Shown here one piece after another: positions 36,375-47,290 of a stretch of 64,000 nt of DNA. Where the stretch lies: the NCBI GenBank assembly GCA_029931535.1, contig JAQPZY010001436.1:1949001-2013000 (forward strand). The letters run 5' to 3'. The DNA comes from Margaritifera margaritifera (Eukaryota; Mollusca; Bivalvia; Unionida; Margaritiferidae). The notes below the pieces were generated by a model that worked only from the letters and a program-made list of their open reading frames with translations, made no database searches and was not told the origin of the DNA. Both the position numbers and the translations under genes were made by a program. Each line of letters opens with the position of its first letter. Within the stretch, counting starts at the first letter, position 1.

Positions 36375-36623
36375 TCTCAATCTTTCCATCATGTTCGCAT
36401 CATACGGATCATCGAATTCCTAGAGTACATTTCCAACAGGATGTGGATTTCAGCAAGAGAGTTGTTGCAACTCCTCAGATTATTCAATGCAGCGGCAGAC
36501 TGATCCCGCTCAGCTGACTTTTTATGCGCCCCTTACAGATAACGTTGCTAACCCAATGGCGCCCCTTTTTCAAGTCAATCAAAAGTCATGATCACAACCG
36601 AGGTATGACCATTCCTGCGTCAG

Positions 36624-36890
36624 TTGCACAACAAAGGTTGGTTGACGATGGGGGCCTCTCTGGAGAAACCCCAAGCGGAAATTACATTATGTACCGATGC
36701 CAGTACATATGATTGGGGTACCCACACATTGCAGGACTTCACTGCTGTCAGCGGCACTAGGGAGCCAGGGAATCGGCCTCTTCACATCAACCTTCTAGAA
36801 ATGAAGGCTGTCATCAAACGCCTTTCAGTTCTGGAAGGATTGACTTGGGTAAAACTGTCCTAATTATATTGGACAACTTGGTAGGGGTGA
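36624..36890 (+). pseudogene. DIRS element D RNase H remnant
   Basis: TLCTDASTYDWGTHTLQDFT places the first catalytic Asp at 36696. HINLLEMKAVIKR retains the Glu, and LIILDNLVG (another frame, near 36857) retains the second Asp. The three acidic positions are kept but a frameshift separates them. Confidence 0.75.
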
Positions 36891-37043
36891 CCTACCTCCT
36901 CAAACAGGGGGCACCAAATCACCCAAGCTGTGTGTTCTGATTTGGCAGTTTCTACGTTTGTATGACAACTCAGTATCAGCATACAAATCTGACACATTCC
37001 TGGCTGACACTCTACCCAGCAAGGGTCAAGTACTTCACATGGA

Positions 37044-37341
37044 ATGGTCTCTCCATCAATTAGTCTTTCTTTGAATTTGAACACTTTGGGGGCATCTGAT
37101 GATCGATCCTTTTGTGACAAGGTGGAATCACAAGTTGCCCACCTTCGTCTCTCCAGTTCCAGACCCAGAAGCATGGGCCATGAAAGCACTGTCAATCATC
37201 TGGGAGGGGTTGTGGGCTTTTGTCTACCCTCCCACAGTCTTGGTACCGAAAATAATCGTAAAGTTGCAGTCAGAACTGCAGATGATTCTGATAGCCCCTT
37301 TCAGATGGGACAAGTCCTGGTCACTGATCTACTCGAGGTAG
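37044..37341 (+). pseudogene. DIRS element D pol segment after RNase H
   Basis: KLPTFVSPVPDPEAWAMKAL and LWAFVYPPTVLVPKIIVKLQ, then MILIAPFRWDKSW: the same block as in elements A and C. Two overlapping frames (37044 and 37099) show a frameshift. Confidence 0.75.
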
Positions 37342-37539
37342 CGATATATCTACTCAGGAAGATTCCGACCAAGCCGAATCTTCTCAAACCAATGTGGTCA
37401 TGGGTGTTCCATCCCTGCCCGGACCATCGTCTTCTTCATGCCTGGCTTTTGTCCGGACAACCTTGCAACAAAAAGAATTTAAACCTTGGATTGTGGAGAG
37501 AATCTCGTGAACAATAATTTCCTCCACTCTGAAGGTTTA

Positions 37540-38450
37540 CGAGGGAGAGTGACATGTTTTTAGGGACTGGTGCCAAATTAATAACATCATCCCTCTGAGT
37601 GCCTCAATCCCTCAACTGGCCGCCTTATTTTTTTATACATGTCTCTTTGATGAGAAACAGTTGGCCCCTGTTACTTTCAAAGGCTACCGCTCTATGATAT
37701 CTGACACATTCCAACATCATGGCTAACATGATAGTGGTCATGATAAAGATCTGTTGGACCTTTTAGCCAATTTTGATTTGAATTGGCCAAAAATCCCTCA
37801 CCATTTTGAAAATAGAATCTCTCCTGGGCTTTAACATGGCTCAATTCAAATAAAGTTGTGCCTTTAGCCCTGTTTCCTGATAGTCGTAGCTTCAGCATGC
37901 AGGGTGAGCAACATACATGCCCTTTCCATGGACCCAAACTATCTTCAGTTCTGATCGGATGGTTCGGTGGTCCTCTTGATGCAACCAGGCTCCGTAGCCA
38001 AAATATCAATTATCGTCAATCTGCAATTAAAGAGTCATCATACGCTTGCTCTCTTCCATAGACATATTGAGAGCAGTGGCCATGCAAGACCCTGTTCGTG
38101 TCCTTAAGCACTACTTGAAGTACACAGAGGTAAGTCGTGGCACACACAAGCAACTCTTTCTCCCGGTGAAAGTCGGGAAGCAGGATATCGGCCCTCGAGC
38201 TCTATCTTCTTGACTTACACACTCTGCGTACTCTGAGGTCTCATAAGATCAGGGTTGCCTCATGAAGATTTCTGCTCATGAGATTATGCAATCTCTGTGA
38301 GCCTCGCATTCGAACATAAGGTTTTGATATGAGACATAATAGAAACTGTTGGCTGGCATGCAGAGTTAACCTGTCTTCATTTTATCTCAGAGATTTAGCT
38401 TCACAGAGACAAACTTGGAATATGGTGGGTCCGGTGGTGGCAGCCCAGAT
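37540..38450 (+). pseudogene. DIRS element D tyrosine recombinase remnant
   Basis: A DPVRVLKHYLKYTEVSRGTH block near 38088 and an LSSFYLRDLASQRQ block near 38365 (tyrosine position) match C and A. Most of the sequence between is out of frame. Confidence 0.66.
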
Positions 38451-38708
38451 GACCACCAGACCCAGTTTAAAGTCAACACAACCTATTAGCTTCGCTGGAT
38501 TCGCCAGTGAAATTTTGGTCCGTAAGAAGGTTTCAATAATCATCTTCTTAACCGAATATAGGGGTAAGAGATCACGTTACCCTAGGCTGTGTTGCTTATC
38601 AAATTAGGAGAACAGGTCATCGTTCACATGAGGAATCCAGCCATTATTCCCTTGAGGATACCCAAGGTAAAGGTCGGATGTTCAGCATTCCCTCCTCCTA
38701 TTAGCTAT

Positions 38709-38805
38709 TCTCCTATTGTTAATGTGATCAGGGAACGTATTTGAAGGAGAAAGCAAATTTTTAGGTAAATTACATTTCTCTGAGAATACTTACCCGATCA
38801 CTTTA
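38709..38805. repeat. Internal complementary region of element D
   Basis: It contains gttaatgtgatcagggaacg (a direct copy of the outer right end at 39010-39030) and the inverse tttctctgagaatacttacc, followed by cgatcac. Confidence 0.8.
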
Positions 38806-39129
38806 CTTAAAAACCCTCCCAACCACCCCGCTATGTGAGCATCCTTGTTGGTATTCACTCAGCTTAAAAAGTAGTGACACAATGTGGTGGCAAGGGAAGG
38901 TAATGGGCAAGAGTTATTGCCCTTTGTCTATGTGATATAGACAGAGAAGACGAATTTTTGTCTTTAAGTAGGGCTGGATTTGGGAGGTAGCAGGCTTATA
39001 TCCCTGATGTTAATGTGATTGGGTAAGTATTCTTAGAGAAACATAATTTACTTAAAAATTTGCTTTTCATGAAGGACATGTTGCAAGTTATACTCTCAGC
39101 AGTATTGTTTATGTTTTTAAAAAACCCAT

Positions 39130-39800
39130 GATGCAATATACACAAAGTGGATTGACCATGTAACACATGTGCTGTTCTTGGGTGCTGTTGATGGTAGTTT
39201 GTGACATGCAGCACATGCAAAGCGGATTGACCATGTTACACTTGTGCATGTATTGAGTGTAATTGAGGGTAATTGAAAGTATTTAGTGACATGTAGCACA
39301 CACAAAGTGCATTGACCATGATACACTTGTGCTGTTGTTGGGTGCTATTGAGGGTAATTTTGTGGCATGTAGCACACCCAAAGTGGATTGGCAATGTTAC
39401 ACTTGTGCTGTTGTTGGCTGCTATTGAGGGTAGTTTGTGACATTCAGCACATGCAGTGTGGATTGATCATGTTACACTTGTGCAGGTATTGGGTGTAATT
39501 GAGCATAATTGAAAGTAGTTAGTGACATGTAGATAACACAATGTATTGACCATGTTACACTTATACTGGTATTGGGTGTAATTGAGGGTAGTTAGTGACA
39601 TGTAGCACTCGCAAAGTGGATTGACCATGTTATACTTGTGCTGGAAATGGGTGCAGTTCAGAGTAGTTACTGGCATATGTAGCGCACACAGAGTGTATTG
39701 ACCATGTTACACTTGTGCTGGTATTGGGTGCAGTTGAAGGTATTTAGTGAGATATGCATCACACACAGAGTATATTGACTATGTTATACTTGTGCAGGTA
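39130..39800. repeat. 77-bp satellite array, left portion
   Basis: About nine units with the anchor attgaccatgtta at 39151, 39226, 39311, 39387, 39462, 39545, 39620, 39697 and 39774 (spacing 75-85 bp, usually 75-77). Frames such as 39117-39326 and 39467-39676 on the - strand are repeat translations, not genes. Confidence 0.92.
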
Positions 39801-39829
39801 TAGCCCATTTCATACCGAATTTAACCGAG

Positions 39830-40209
39830 TTGCTCCGTAATTATCCAAATAAACTCCCGAATCACTTATGCTCAGCCAATCAAATGGTGGTGGGCACATG
39901 TACATTCCCAAATAGCATCGAATGTTGTTCCAGACTTAAAGAGAAATACAAAATCGAAGAAAAGCCAGCTACTTGTATCGTCGGAGGTTGCAAAAGTCGC
40001 TCAAATCAAGGATGTGGTATTAAATTTCATCGTCTGCCATGGAGAGACAAAATGTTGTGCAAACAGTGGCTCATACGAGCAGGAAAATCGGAACTTGAAT
40101 TTACCGGAAAATTAATGTCACAATTCAAGAATGCAAGAATGTGTTCGCTGCATTTTAATGCTGATGGTGAAGGGACTTCCACAACTTTACCAACCGAGAA
40201 ATATTGCAG
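39830..40209 (+). CDS. Transposase exon 1 with THAP zinc finger
   Basis: The exon encodes about 126 residues with a THAP domain at 48-122. The C2CH ligands are C49 and C54 (ATCIVGGC), C105 and H108 (ARMCSLHF). The conserved W80 (CKQWLIRAG), P70 (FHRLP) and the terminal T-L-P-T box are also present. THAP domains bind DNA and supply the target-end recognition of several transposases. The donor CAG|GTTTGT is at 40210. The start Met at 39830 is the first in frame, 30 bp inside the element end; M39 or later Met codons could also serve. The phase at the exon end (two bases) does not match the candidate next exon (needs one), so a small indel is likely. Confidence 0.8.
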
Positions 40210-40638
40210 GTTTGTTATACCACAAATTAATACAAAGAAATTCTTTATATTTGTCAACAAAATACATTTTATGTAAAACAGTGTCATCGTAAAAAAGTTC
40301 CGTTAAATATGTCCTAGGGTAAATAAAATTAGGTTCAATAATTTAGCATCATAAACTATTTTCATATCGTGACTTTATTCAGTACTGTATTTTCATATCG
40401 TGACTTTATTCAGTACTGATTAACAACATCATAGTTTGTGTGTTTCTGTTAACCATCTTGGTAATTTATATAATTTAGTAATTATTTGTTCTAGTCTGTT
40501 TTTAAATTAAATTAATATTGGGATCAGGATAAATTGGAACTCCTCCTAAGCATATTCTTACCTTCAACTTAAAGTTAAATGTGTAGTTTTTAAGCTATAT
40601 AATGTGTATAATATTGTTATGTATTTTTTAAAATTCAG

Positions 40639-40665
40639 ACTTTGAAAGGCAAGAGGCTGCTGCAG
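40639..40665 (+). CDS. Transposase candidate micro-exon
   Basis: A 27-nt piece reads FERQEAAAG between acceptor aaattcag and donor CAG|GTCTAG. Its phase joins exactly to the 41083 exon. It is short and therefore tentative. Confidence 0.45.
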
Positions 40666-41082
40666 GTCTAGTACAGCTCGCTGTATAACACATGGAGTCA
40701 AACCAGAGAAATGTTAACGGTTCGTGTTATTCTTATATGTGTCAATAGACGGTTCACACCTTATAAACATATGTGTCATTAGAGTTGATTTCTCACAAAT
40801 TTGATTGCTTATCTCTACTAGTCAGTTTTGCTGTGGTGTGATGCCATTGACTGGTCTTCACATTTGATTACCAGTAAATTGTGGAATAATACATTGATAC
40901 ATTATTTTACAACTGCGAATAATGCAACCTATCCTATATGTTTTGACATTTTAATATAAATGAAGTGTGAGTAAATGTTGCTATATGTAGTGTAGTTTCA
41001 ATTTTTAAAAAATCGTAGTTACAAGTTTAACACAAGCGTCTTTTTCTGTATACTATTTAAATTGAATAATTATATTTTACAG

Positions 41083-41274
41083 GTGATCAAATCAATCCTG
41101 ATAACAGCACAGAAGATATAGGAAATATACTAGAGGCTGCGGAGGGTCCTAATCATATTACTGAACCTCAAACAATTGCAAATCCTGATACCAACATAGA
41201 AGATACAGCAAATATACTAGAGGCTGCAGAGGGTCTTTTTTCAATTACCAAACCGCAAACAACTGCACATGATG
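41083..41274 (+). CDS. Transposase linker exon with in-frame duplication
   Basis: A 192-nt exon lies between acceptor tttacag and donor GATG|GTAACT. It contains a tandem duplication of 87 bp (29 codons): NPDNSTEDIGNILEAAEG and NPDTNIEDTANILEAAEG. It joins in phase to the exon at 41700. This is a low-complexity acidic linker between the THAP and catalytic domains. Confidence 0.65.
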
Positions 41275-41618
41275 GTAACTTTAATATGAATTTTTCTACA
41301 TGTTATACAGAAAAAATGACATCATGATTTAAAATTTAATGCATATTTACAATACTTTGAATATGTTTATTTTAAGTGACAATGTTAACCAGTCTTCCAC
41401 TTCTTAAATGTATAAACCGGTCTTCACATTCCATTGAATAATTGAAAAGGTTAAACAATTATAACCATATTTTCTCTTTTAAACACACATGCTATAATAT
41501 TAGACATTCACTACTTTTGAGACAAAGTTTGTCCTTTCTTGCAAAATATGAAATTTATTTGGCCTTTTACAAACACTCTTTCTCCTTCTTATTTAATAGA
41601 CTTGTAACTGTTATGCTG

Positions 41619-41633
41619 GGGGGGGGGGGGGGT
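41619..41633. repeat. Poly-G run
   Basis: Fifteen consecutive G in the transposase intron. Similar G or C runs occur near 4504, 11590 and 58216. Confidence 0.9.
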
Positions 41634-41699
41634 GGCAACTCTGACCATTATTTATTTACATTAATAGTCATATTGCAATCATTTCATTTCTTCTTACAG

Positions 41700-42927
41700 A
41701 TGATGTGATCATTACTCAACCATCATTAATTACTCCATCTCAAATATTAAAGAGAAAACTATTCAGCGACTCTGCATCACAAGTCACACCAAAGAGAAAA
41801 ACAACTTCCATAGGAATACCAAGAACCCCCGGCAAGCAAAAGCACACGCAAGTAACCCCTAAACAGAAGCGGTCGGAAAAATCAAGTACAGACATTAGTA
41901 TAAGTACAGAGACACAAACTGAAACGCCATCTTCTTTTTGTATCAAGTTTACTAAGTCAACTCAGACAGACTCCAAGATAACATGTGGCAAGTCAAGTCA
42001 AGTCAATATTTCAAAAATTGAGAAAATAAATTTTCAGACAAAGAATTAAAAAGATATACTGGTATTGAAGATTACAAGCTTTTCACAATTCTACACAAAT
42101 ATTGAGTGAGTTGTTACTCTCATGCAGAATTTGAGATTATCGCTGGTCATAGTGATCTAAACAAACTTTTTTCTCACATAGATTCAGAAAATCAACTTCT
42201 TCTTGTATTATACAAATTAAAACGAAATACTATAGATTCAGTTATTGCCTCTGATTTTAATATTTCTACAGGCAGAATTTCAGAAATTTTTCAATTCTGG
42301 ATTAAACGAATGTACAGAAAGTTTAAGATTATTAAAATATGGCCTTCAAAGGAAAATATTCAAAAACATATGCCATTATCAACCAAACAACATTTTCCAG
42401 ATCTAGTTGCAATTGCAGATTGTGTAGAATTCAGTACACAGGTCCCAAGAGGTCCCATAGCTGGAAAACAGATGTTTTCAAGTTACAAAAATTGTCATAC
42501 TGTGAAAGCTATGTACACCTCTGCTCCAAATGGAGCTTTAATTCATTGTTCAGATATGTTTGGCGGAAATTCATCTGATAAGGAGATTTTCGGACAAAGT
42601 GATATAGTGCACAAACTGCAACATGGTAATGGTCTTATGGTTGATAAAGGTTTTTTGATAATGGATTTAATTCAAGGAAAAGGAATAACTCTTTATAGAC
42701 CCCCATTTCTCTCAGAAAAGAGCAAACAGTTTTACTCTCATGACCGTGACTCAGGTAGACTTATAGCTAGATCAAGAATAATAGTTGAAAATTATAATGC
42801 TCACCTTGCTGCATTTGCATTCTTGAAGCAAAAAAAAATCCCAATACTATACATGCCACTCATGAATGAAATCGGCTGTATCTGTGGCTTTTTAGCAAAT
42901 TTAGGACCTTTAATCATATCAAACTAA
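41700..42927 (+). pseudogene. Transposase exon with DDE_Tnp_4-type catalytic domain, frameshifted
   Basis: The exon starts after ttcttacag and runs open to 42049 as a Thr/Lys/Ser-rich linker. A +1 shift then leads into KELKRYTGIEDYKLFTILHK, a stop near 42103, and the catalytic frame to 42927. In that frame are an HTH-like segment (SVIASDFNISTGRISEIFQF), the first Asp in AIADCVEF (42418), GGNSSDKE, the second Asp in GLMVDKGF (42643) and the Glu in RIIVENYNAH (42787). All three catalytic acids are kept. With one frameshift and one stop this copy is probably inactive, although a short unrecognised intron at 42000-42105 could explain the break. Confidence 0.78.
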
Positions 42928-43164
42928 GTTTCTGAGGGGGAAAACAGTGTACCTGAAGAAATGGATGACTCATAAACAAACATATATTGCCATGTTAACA
43001 GTTAATAACTGTATTAAAGTTGCTTCATGGCCATATCAAAAGGATCTAATTTCCAATGTGAATCTCCAGGCTGATCTGGGTCTACACTACTCACTATTCG
43101 CATTGGAAATAGATGCCTTTTCCCATGGCACAACACACATTTAATTAACTATATACGATTCTAT

Positions 43165-43345
43165 GAAGAGGTCCTTCATGGCCAAGTGGCCCAAGATCTT
43201 AAGGTGCAGTCTCAAGATGAAGATTAACGCTAGTCACTAGTCATGGGTTCGAGTTCTGCTAGTACTTATGTTAGAAAGTCAAAGTACTCACTAAGGGTAT
43301 CTGATTTCTACTTAAATGTTTGAGGTCTTCCACCAATTAACCCTT
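43165..43345 (+). mobile_element. tRNA-derived SINE fragment
   Basis: An A-box-like tggccaagtggccc and a B-box-like gggttcgagttctgc lie about 50 bp apart, as in Pol III promoters of tRNA-derived SINEs. The cloverleaf is degraded, so this is not a tRNA gene. Confidence 0.6.
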
Positions 43346-43429
43346 AAAATGTTATTTTATATATTAAATGGACTGCTCTTTCTTCGAATTTGGAGCATTT
43401 ATTTTGTGAATGGGTGATTGAAAAAAGTT

Positions 43430-44080
43430 ACTGATGAGCTGCAATCAGTATAAACCCTGATCAGTCTGCATTTACCAGGCTGATCTGGTTTACACTGGTC
43501 GCATACATCATCTTATTTGCACTTCGGCGGCTAAAGGGTAGTGTTCAACCAACTCATTTTATGTTCTGCCTTTGATTTGTAAAGAACAAAATAAAGCTGC
43601 ATTTCAAACTAAACAAATTGTTTATTCAATTGTTTGTTTTTTTGTCATTAGTATACTTCAGTTCAAGAACTAGCATCATGAACATTAATGATATCATACA
43701 TGTATGTGATTATGTGCATTCAAACATGCCCATAGCAAACACTTGATGAAATTAAAGCCGATTGGAATCATAGAAATGTTTTTATTTTATTCCTTAGCCC
43801 ACTATATTTATATAATGAGCTGTTTTTTCTTTAAATTTGTATCATTCCATTTATGCTATAAAAGGGCGCTTTGGAGAGCAGAGAACAGTGTAAACCCTGA
43901 TCAGCCTGCGGTTACACTGGTCGCATACATGATTGTAGTGTGCTCAACTGATGAACAGCGAACAGATAAAACCTAGACCAGCAAACAGCATAAATCCTGA
44001 TCAGCAAACAGTGTAAACCCTGATCAGCCTGCAAGTAACTCGCAGTCTGATCTAGGTTAACACTTGGGCATGTTTGACTT
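43430..44080. repeat. Repeated 'aaccctgatcagcctgc' motifs
   Basis: Copies or near-copies occur at about 43454, 43894, 43993 and 44018, with inverted counterparts (caggctgatctgg near 43478; gatctaggtt near 44050). They suggest foldback-type fragments between the two convergent genes of the transposon. Confidence 0.55.
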
Positions 44081-44270
44081 GCCAAGAGTTCATAAAATAT
44101 AGAATATATATATTATTATAACTATACATGTAGTATTATGTACGTTTCATATAAAACACATTTGATTGGTAAAGTAATATAATCAGCAAGATTCATTAGA
44201 GGTGAATATAAAGTGGAGATAAACAGTTAGAATTTTCATAATAGCTGCAGATCTATAGCAGTATTTGCTT

Positions 44271-44862
44271 TTATTTCTTTTTGTACTTTTGTAAAATGTT
44301 GTCAGCCATATGCTCATCAAAAAAGGTCTCAAGTTTTGGCAATAATTTGTCTACCCATTTCTGATTCAATTCAAATCGCTGACAGTGAAAACTTCCAAAC
44401 TCTGGATGAAGTAAGGCCAAATCACAATACTTTGCAAATGACCTACATCCATAAAGTTGCACTGAATTTGGTGATACCTAGCATAATTAGGTTTTAACTG
44501 AAAAACTTGGATTGAATTTCCATTTTGGTTTATTTTCACAGATTTTAATGGGTACCCAGGTTCTTTAACACTATCACCAACAGTCTTGTGGCTCCATTTT
44601 GACTTGCAACAGTATTTATTAAGAGCTGTTTACTTGGGTTGGATTCTTTATTCCATTGCTCTAATTCACAGAGGAATGATTTTGTAAAAGTTTTCTCTGT
44701 TTGGCAAACTTTATTAAGTTTATAATCGTCCGGTTGTTCTTCTTTTAATGGTAGGTTCTGTTTTCTTTTTTTTTCCATGCTGTTTTCTTGTAAAGTCTAT
44801 ATCAAAGATTGGAGCTGCTGGAAGTTTAACTAGCCTTCGCTTATTCCAGGCCTCTAGTTTAT
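44271..44862 (-). pseudogene. Second transposon gene, C-terminal part (YqaJ-like tail)
   Basis: Read leftward from an acceptor-like tttttag at 44863, the frame gives DKLEAWNKRRLVKLPAAPIF and then shifts at a run of nine A (complement of 44766-44774) into LPLKEEQPDDYKLNKVCQTE. It ends in FGSFHCQRFELNQKWVDKLL, then PKLETFF (44271-44462). This last piece resembles the C-terminus of YqaJ-domain proteins found next to SWIM domains in animal genomes. The nuclease core with its acidic catalytic residues is not visible between them and is probably deleted. Confidence 0.55.
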
Positions 44863-45269
44863 CTAAAAAGATAAGGAACAATTTAGGTAACAGGTTTAAG
44901 AAAATTAAATGTGTTTCTACTACCATTGATGTAAAAAGTAGGCAACATTTTTTTACCCGAGTCTGCTTTATTAAAGTCTGTACAACCAATTTCATCGCAA
45001 GTTTTCTGTGTGATAATTGGTCAATATATTGAGTAATTACAAATCATTGTTTGATATATTTTGATGTAAAAATTTATATTACTTCTCTCAATAACTAGTA
45101 TTTTATACCAGTAGTCAATTTATATTATTGTGATTTTTGACTGACATTAAAATAATCGTTATTTTCTATGATTGTTATTATCTATGTTATTGTTTCTTTT
45201 CATCTCTTTACCTAAATGGCCTTTTTTGAAAAAAAATAAATAAATCTCAAGTATTTCATTTATGTGTTG

Positions 45270-45640
45270 TTATTTAGTGTCTTTGTAAGTTGTAGTACCG
45301 GAATTTATAGTATTAGGTCTCAGCTTGAAGATATAGATGTACATACCAGTACGTGATGGAATGTAATCAAGAAGCACAAACACCTTGACAAAATCTTCCA
45401 GTGCATAACAAAGTGCAGCGGTATGTTTGCATGTACATTTAGGATCAGACCCAGCAGGGCATGAACAGCTAGCATGTATGATGTCACCCTCTGAGTTAAG
45501 CATCAGAATCACTCTGTAGAATTGCTGTTTCATGTGTGCTAGAACATCAGCAGAAACAACGGCCTTTTTTGTAACTTCATCTTGCTTCACGCTGATATGG
45601 ATGACAATAAGCATACAGTCATGTTCATTACGAAGGGCAT
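45270..45640 (-). CDS. Second transposon gene, SWIM zinc-finger exon
   Basis: The - strand frame begins upstream of the Met at 45614 (YALRNEHDCMLIVIHISVKQ). It contains LMLNSEGDIIHASCSCPAGS followed by DPKCTCKHTAALCYALEDF, a SWIM motif (C-x-C-x(n)-C-x-H). SWIM domains bind DNA or protein and occur ahead of YqaJ nuclease domains in this protein type. A possible donor follows ALEDFVK. The role is inferred to be auxiliary to transposition; the protein faces the transposase gene tail to tail. Confidence 0.65.
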
Positions 45641-46222
45641 ATTTTCATGTTTCAGGTTATCTCCCCCACATACCAAAAAATGTGTTGTCAGTAGGTAAGC
45701 TCCTGCCTAGAAAAGAATTTAAAACATATTAAATGTGCTAGTTTCAAAGGTAAGCATAGCCCAATACTTAGATGCAATATATTGCCATCATTTGTATACA
45801 TGTATTTACAATTTTAAAAATCTGTGTTGGGGTTGGGCAACTTGAAACAAGCTTATATTCTTGGACATGTTTATCATAAAAATCATCTATTTAAATCCAC
45901 TTAAATATACAAACTACACTTAAAATGTGTGTTACATGTATTAGTATTGTGACTTGAGAAATAATTTTGCACTCGCCCGTGAACATCACAGAATACTGAT
46001 GATGCCGATGATCAGCTTTTCCAAATTCCAGTGAGTGGAGCTAATTAAATGATGAAAATTTACATATAAATTATCCTCAGACTTTCAAAATCAAATGGGA
46101 TAAAATTAGGTGAAACGCATTTTATTTTACTGACAGTTTGGATACAGGGAAATAGTTTGAACAAATTGTTCTTTGATTGTCAGGATTAAACTTTTTTACT
46201 TCAACACCATTTCCATACTTAC

Positions 46223-46432
46223 ATGTACATGTCCAGAGGTAAACAGCTTGAAGCTATTCGCTTGTATGACTTTGAAATCCACCCTGGTTTCCAGAAAATA
46301 TGATACTATGGTTCCAATATTAAATTTTGTCAATATCTGCAGCAGCATCGCTGTTGAATAGGCAGTTTTCAACTCGATAAACGATGTTGAAGTTGTTGAT
46401 GAAGTTGATGCTGATGCTGTTGCGTTTGCCAT
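46223..46432 (-). CDS. Second transposon gene, first coding exon
   Basis: From a Met at 46432 the - strand reads MANATASASTSSTTSTSFIE, then LKTAYSTAMLLQILTKFNIG and FKLFTSGHVH, ending at a perfect donor GTAAGT (complement of 46217-46222). The helix-rich start is SAP-like, and the F-x-SGHV phrase is common just before SWIM domains in this protein type. It lies about 110 bp inside the right end of the transposon, as expected for a first exon. Confidence 0.6.
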
Positions 46433-46542
46433 CTTTTGACCACCAGCTATTGAGTGGTTATTACCGTCAGCTGACCAATCGCCACGTGATCGAAACTCCG
46501 AGCAAATTATGAAGTTCGCCGAAGTCTGCATTAAATGGGCTA

Positions 46543-46805
46543 TTGGGTACAGTTTAGGTCAGTTTGTGAGATATGTAGCACACACTGAGTGGATTGACCA
46601 TGTTACACTTGTGCTGGTATTAGGTGCAATTGAGGGCAGTTAGTGAGATATGTAGCACGCACAAAATGGATTGACCATGTTACACTTGTGCTGGTATTAG
46701 GTGCAATTGAGGTCACTTATTGAGATATGTTGCACACACAAAGTGGATTGAATCGATTACACTTGTACTGGTATTGGGTGCAATTGGGAGCAGTTAGTGA
46801 CTTAT
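46543..46805. repeat. 77-bp satellite array, right portion
   Basis: Anchors at 46593, 46670 and 46747 continue the array of 39130-39800 in phase across the transposon. Confidence 0.9.
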
Positions 46806-47084
46806 GCTCTGTTATATTCTGGTACTGACTGCACAACCCTCATCTGCTCAGGCACAGGTGGGATCAACCTGGCAAATTTATGGATTAACTTGTACAGTAT
46901 CTTATGTTTCCCTAAGGACTTGCAGTAGATTTTACCTCCAAGAGTAATAAATTAATCAGACTAACACTCCACAGCACAATGTAGCTTGGGTCTGTCTCCG
47001 CCTTCCCCAGCAGGCTTAGTGGTATTTAATAGACCCACTGCCCCTGTGCATATGTAAGAGGGTTGACAAATGGAGACATGAGCT
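46806..47084. other. Unassigned GLG1 intron sequence
   Basis: Nothing recognised between the satellite and the SINE. Confidence 0.45.
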
Positions 47085-47290
47085 GTGTTGGTTAAGTGGT
47101 TAGCATGCCAGACCCATGACTGAAAGAGTGCGGGTTTGAATTCTGCGATCAGATCAGCCCAAGTCAGCTACCGTGGTGTGTCTTTGGGCAAGGAACTTTG
47201 CCCCAGTTGACTCTGCACTAAATAACCTAATTCTGTACCTGTGCCATAAAACACCAAATTGAAACTGGTACTCGTGTCAATGAACAGACT
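47085..47290 (+). mobile_element. tRNA-derived SINE with conserved central region
   Basis: The tRNA-like head (tgttggttaagtggttagca, then gcgggtttgaattctgc as B box) is followed by gtgtctttgggcaaggaact, a core seen in several animal SINE families, and an aaacaccaaattgaaactgg tail. Confidence 0.72.

Larger units (their letters stand above)
34330..39045 (+). mobile_element. DIRS-like retrotransposon D
   Basis: The right end is well defined: an internal complementary region at 38709-38805 and a right terminal repeat ending near 39045 (gttaatgtgattgggtaagt, tcttagagaaac). The left terminal repeat was not found, so the element is probably 5' truncated around 34330. Gag, reverse transcriptase, RNase H and recombinase pieces follow in DIRS order on the + strand. 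Its gag and pol segments are the closest relatives of element A. Confidence 0.78.
39801..46542. mobile_element. THAP/DDE transposon of ISL2EU (Harbinger-related) type
   Basis: The ends tagcccattt (39801) and aaatgggcta (46533-46542) are inverted. The element sits inside the 77-bp satellite, and removing 6742 bp gives a unit spacing of exactly 77 bp (39774 to 46593). That fits a 6740-bp element plus a 2-bp TA duplication, or a 6742-bp element without one; the TA at each side makes the two indistinguishable. It carries a + strand transposase and a convergent - strand SWIM/YqaJ-like gene. Confidence 0.85.

Noticed and set aside
39117..39676. Cys-rich frames on the - strand (repeated TCTSVTWSI-like words)
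   Set aside because: They follow the 77-bp satellite unit in different frames and carry no start, splice or domain evidence.
41442..41708. 88-codon frame with a glycine run
   Set aside because: It crosses a poly-G tract inside a transposase intron and includes the next exon's splice acceptor.
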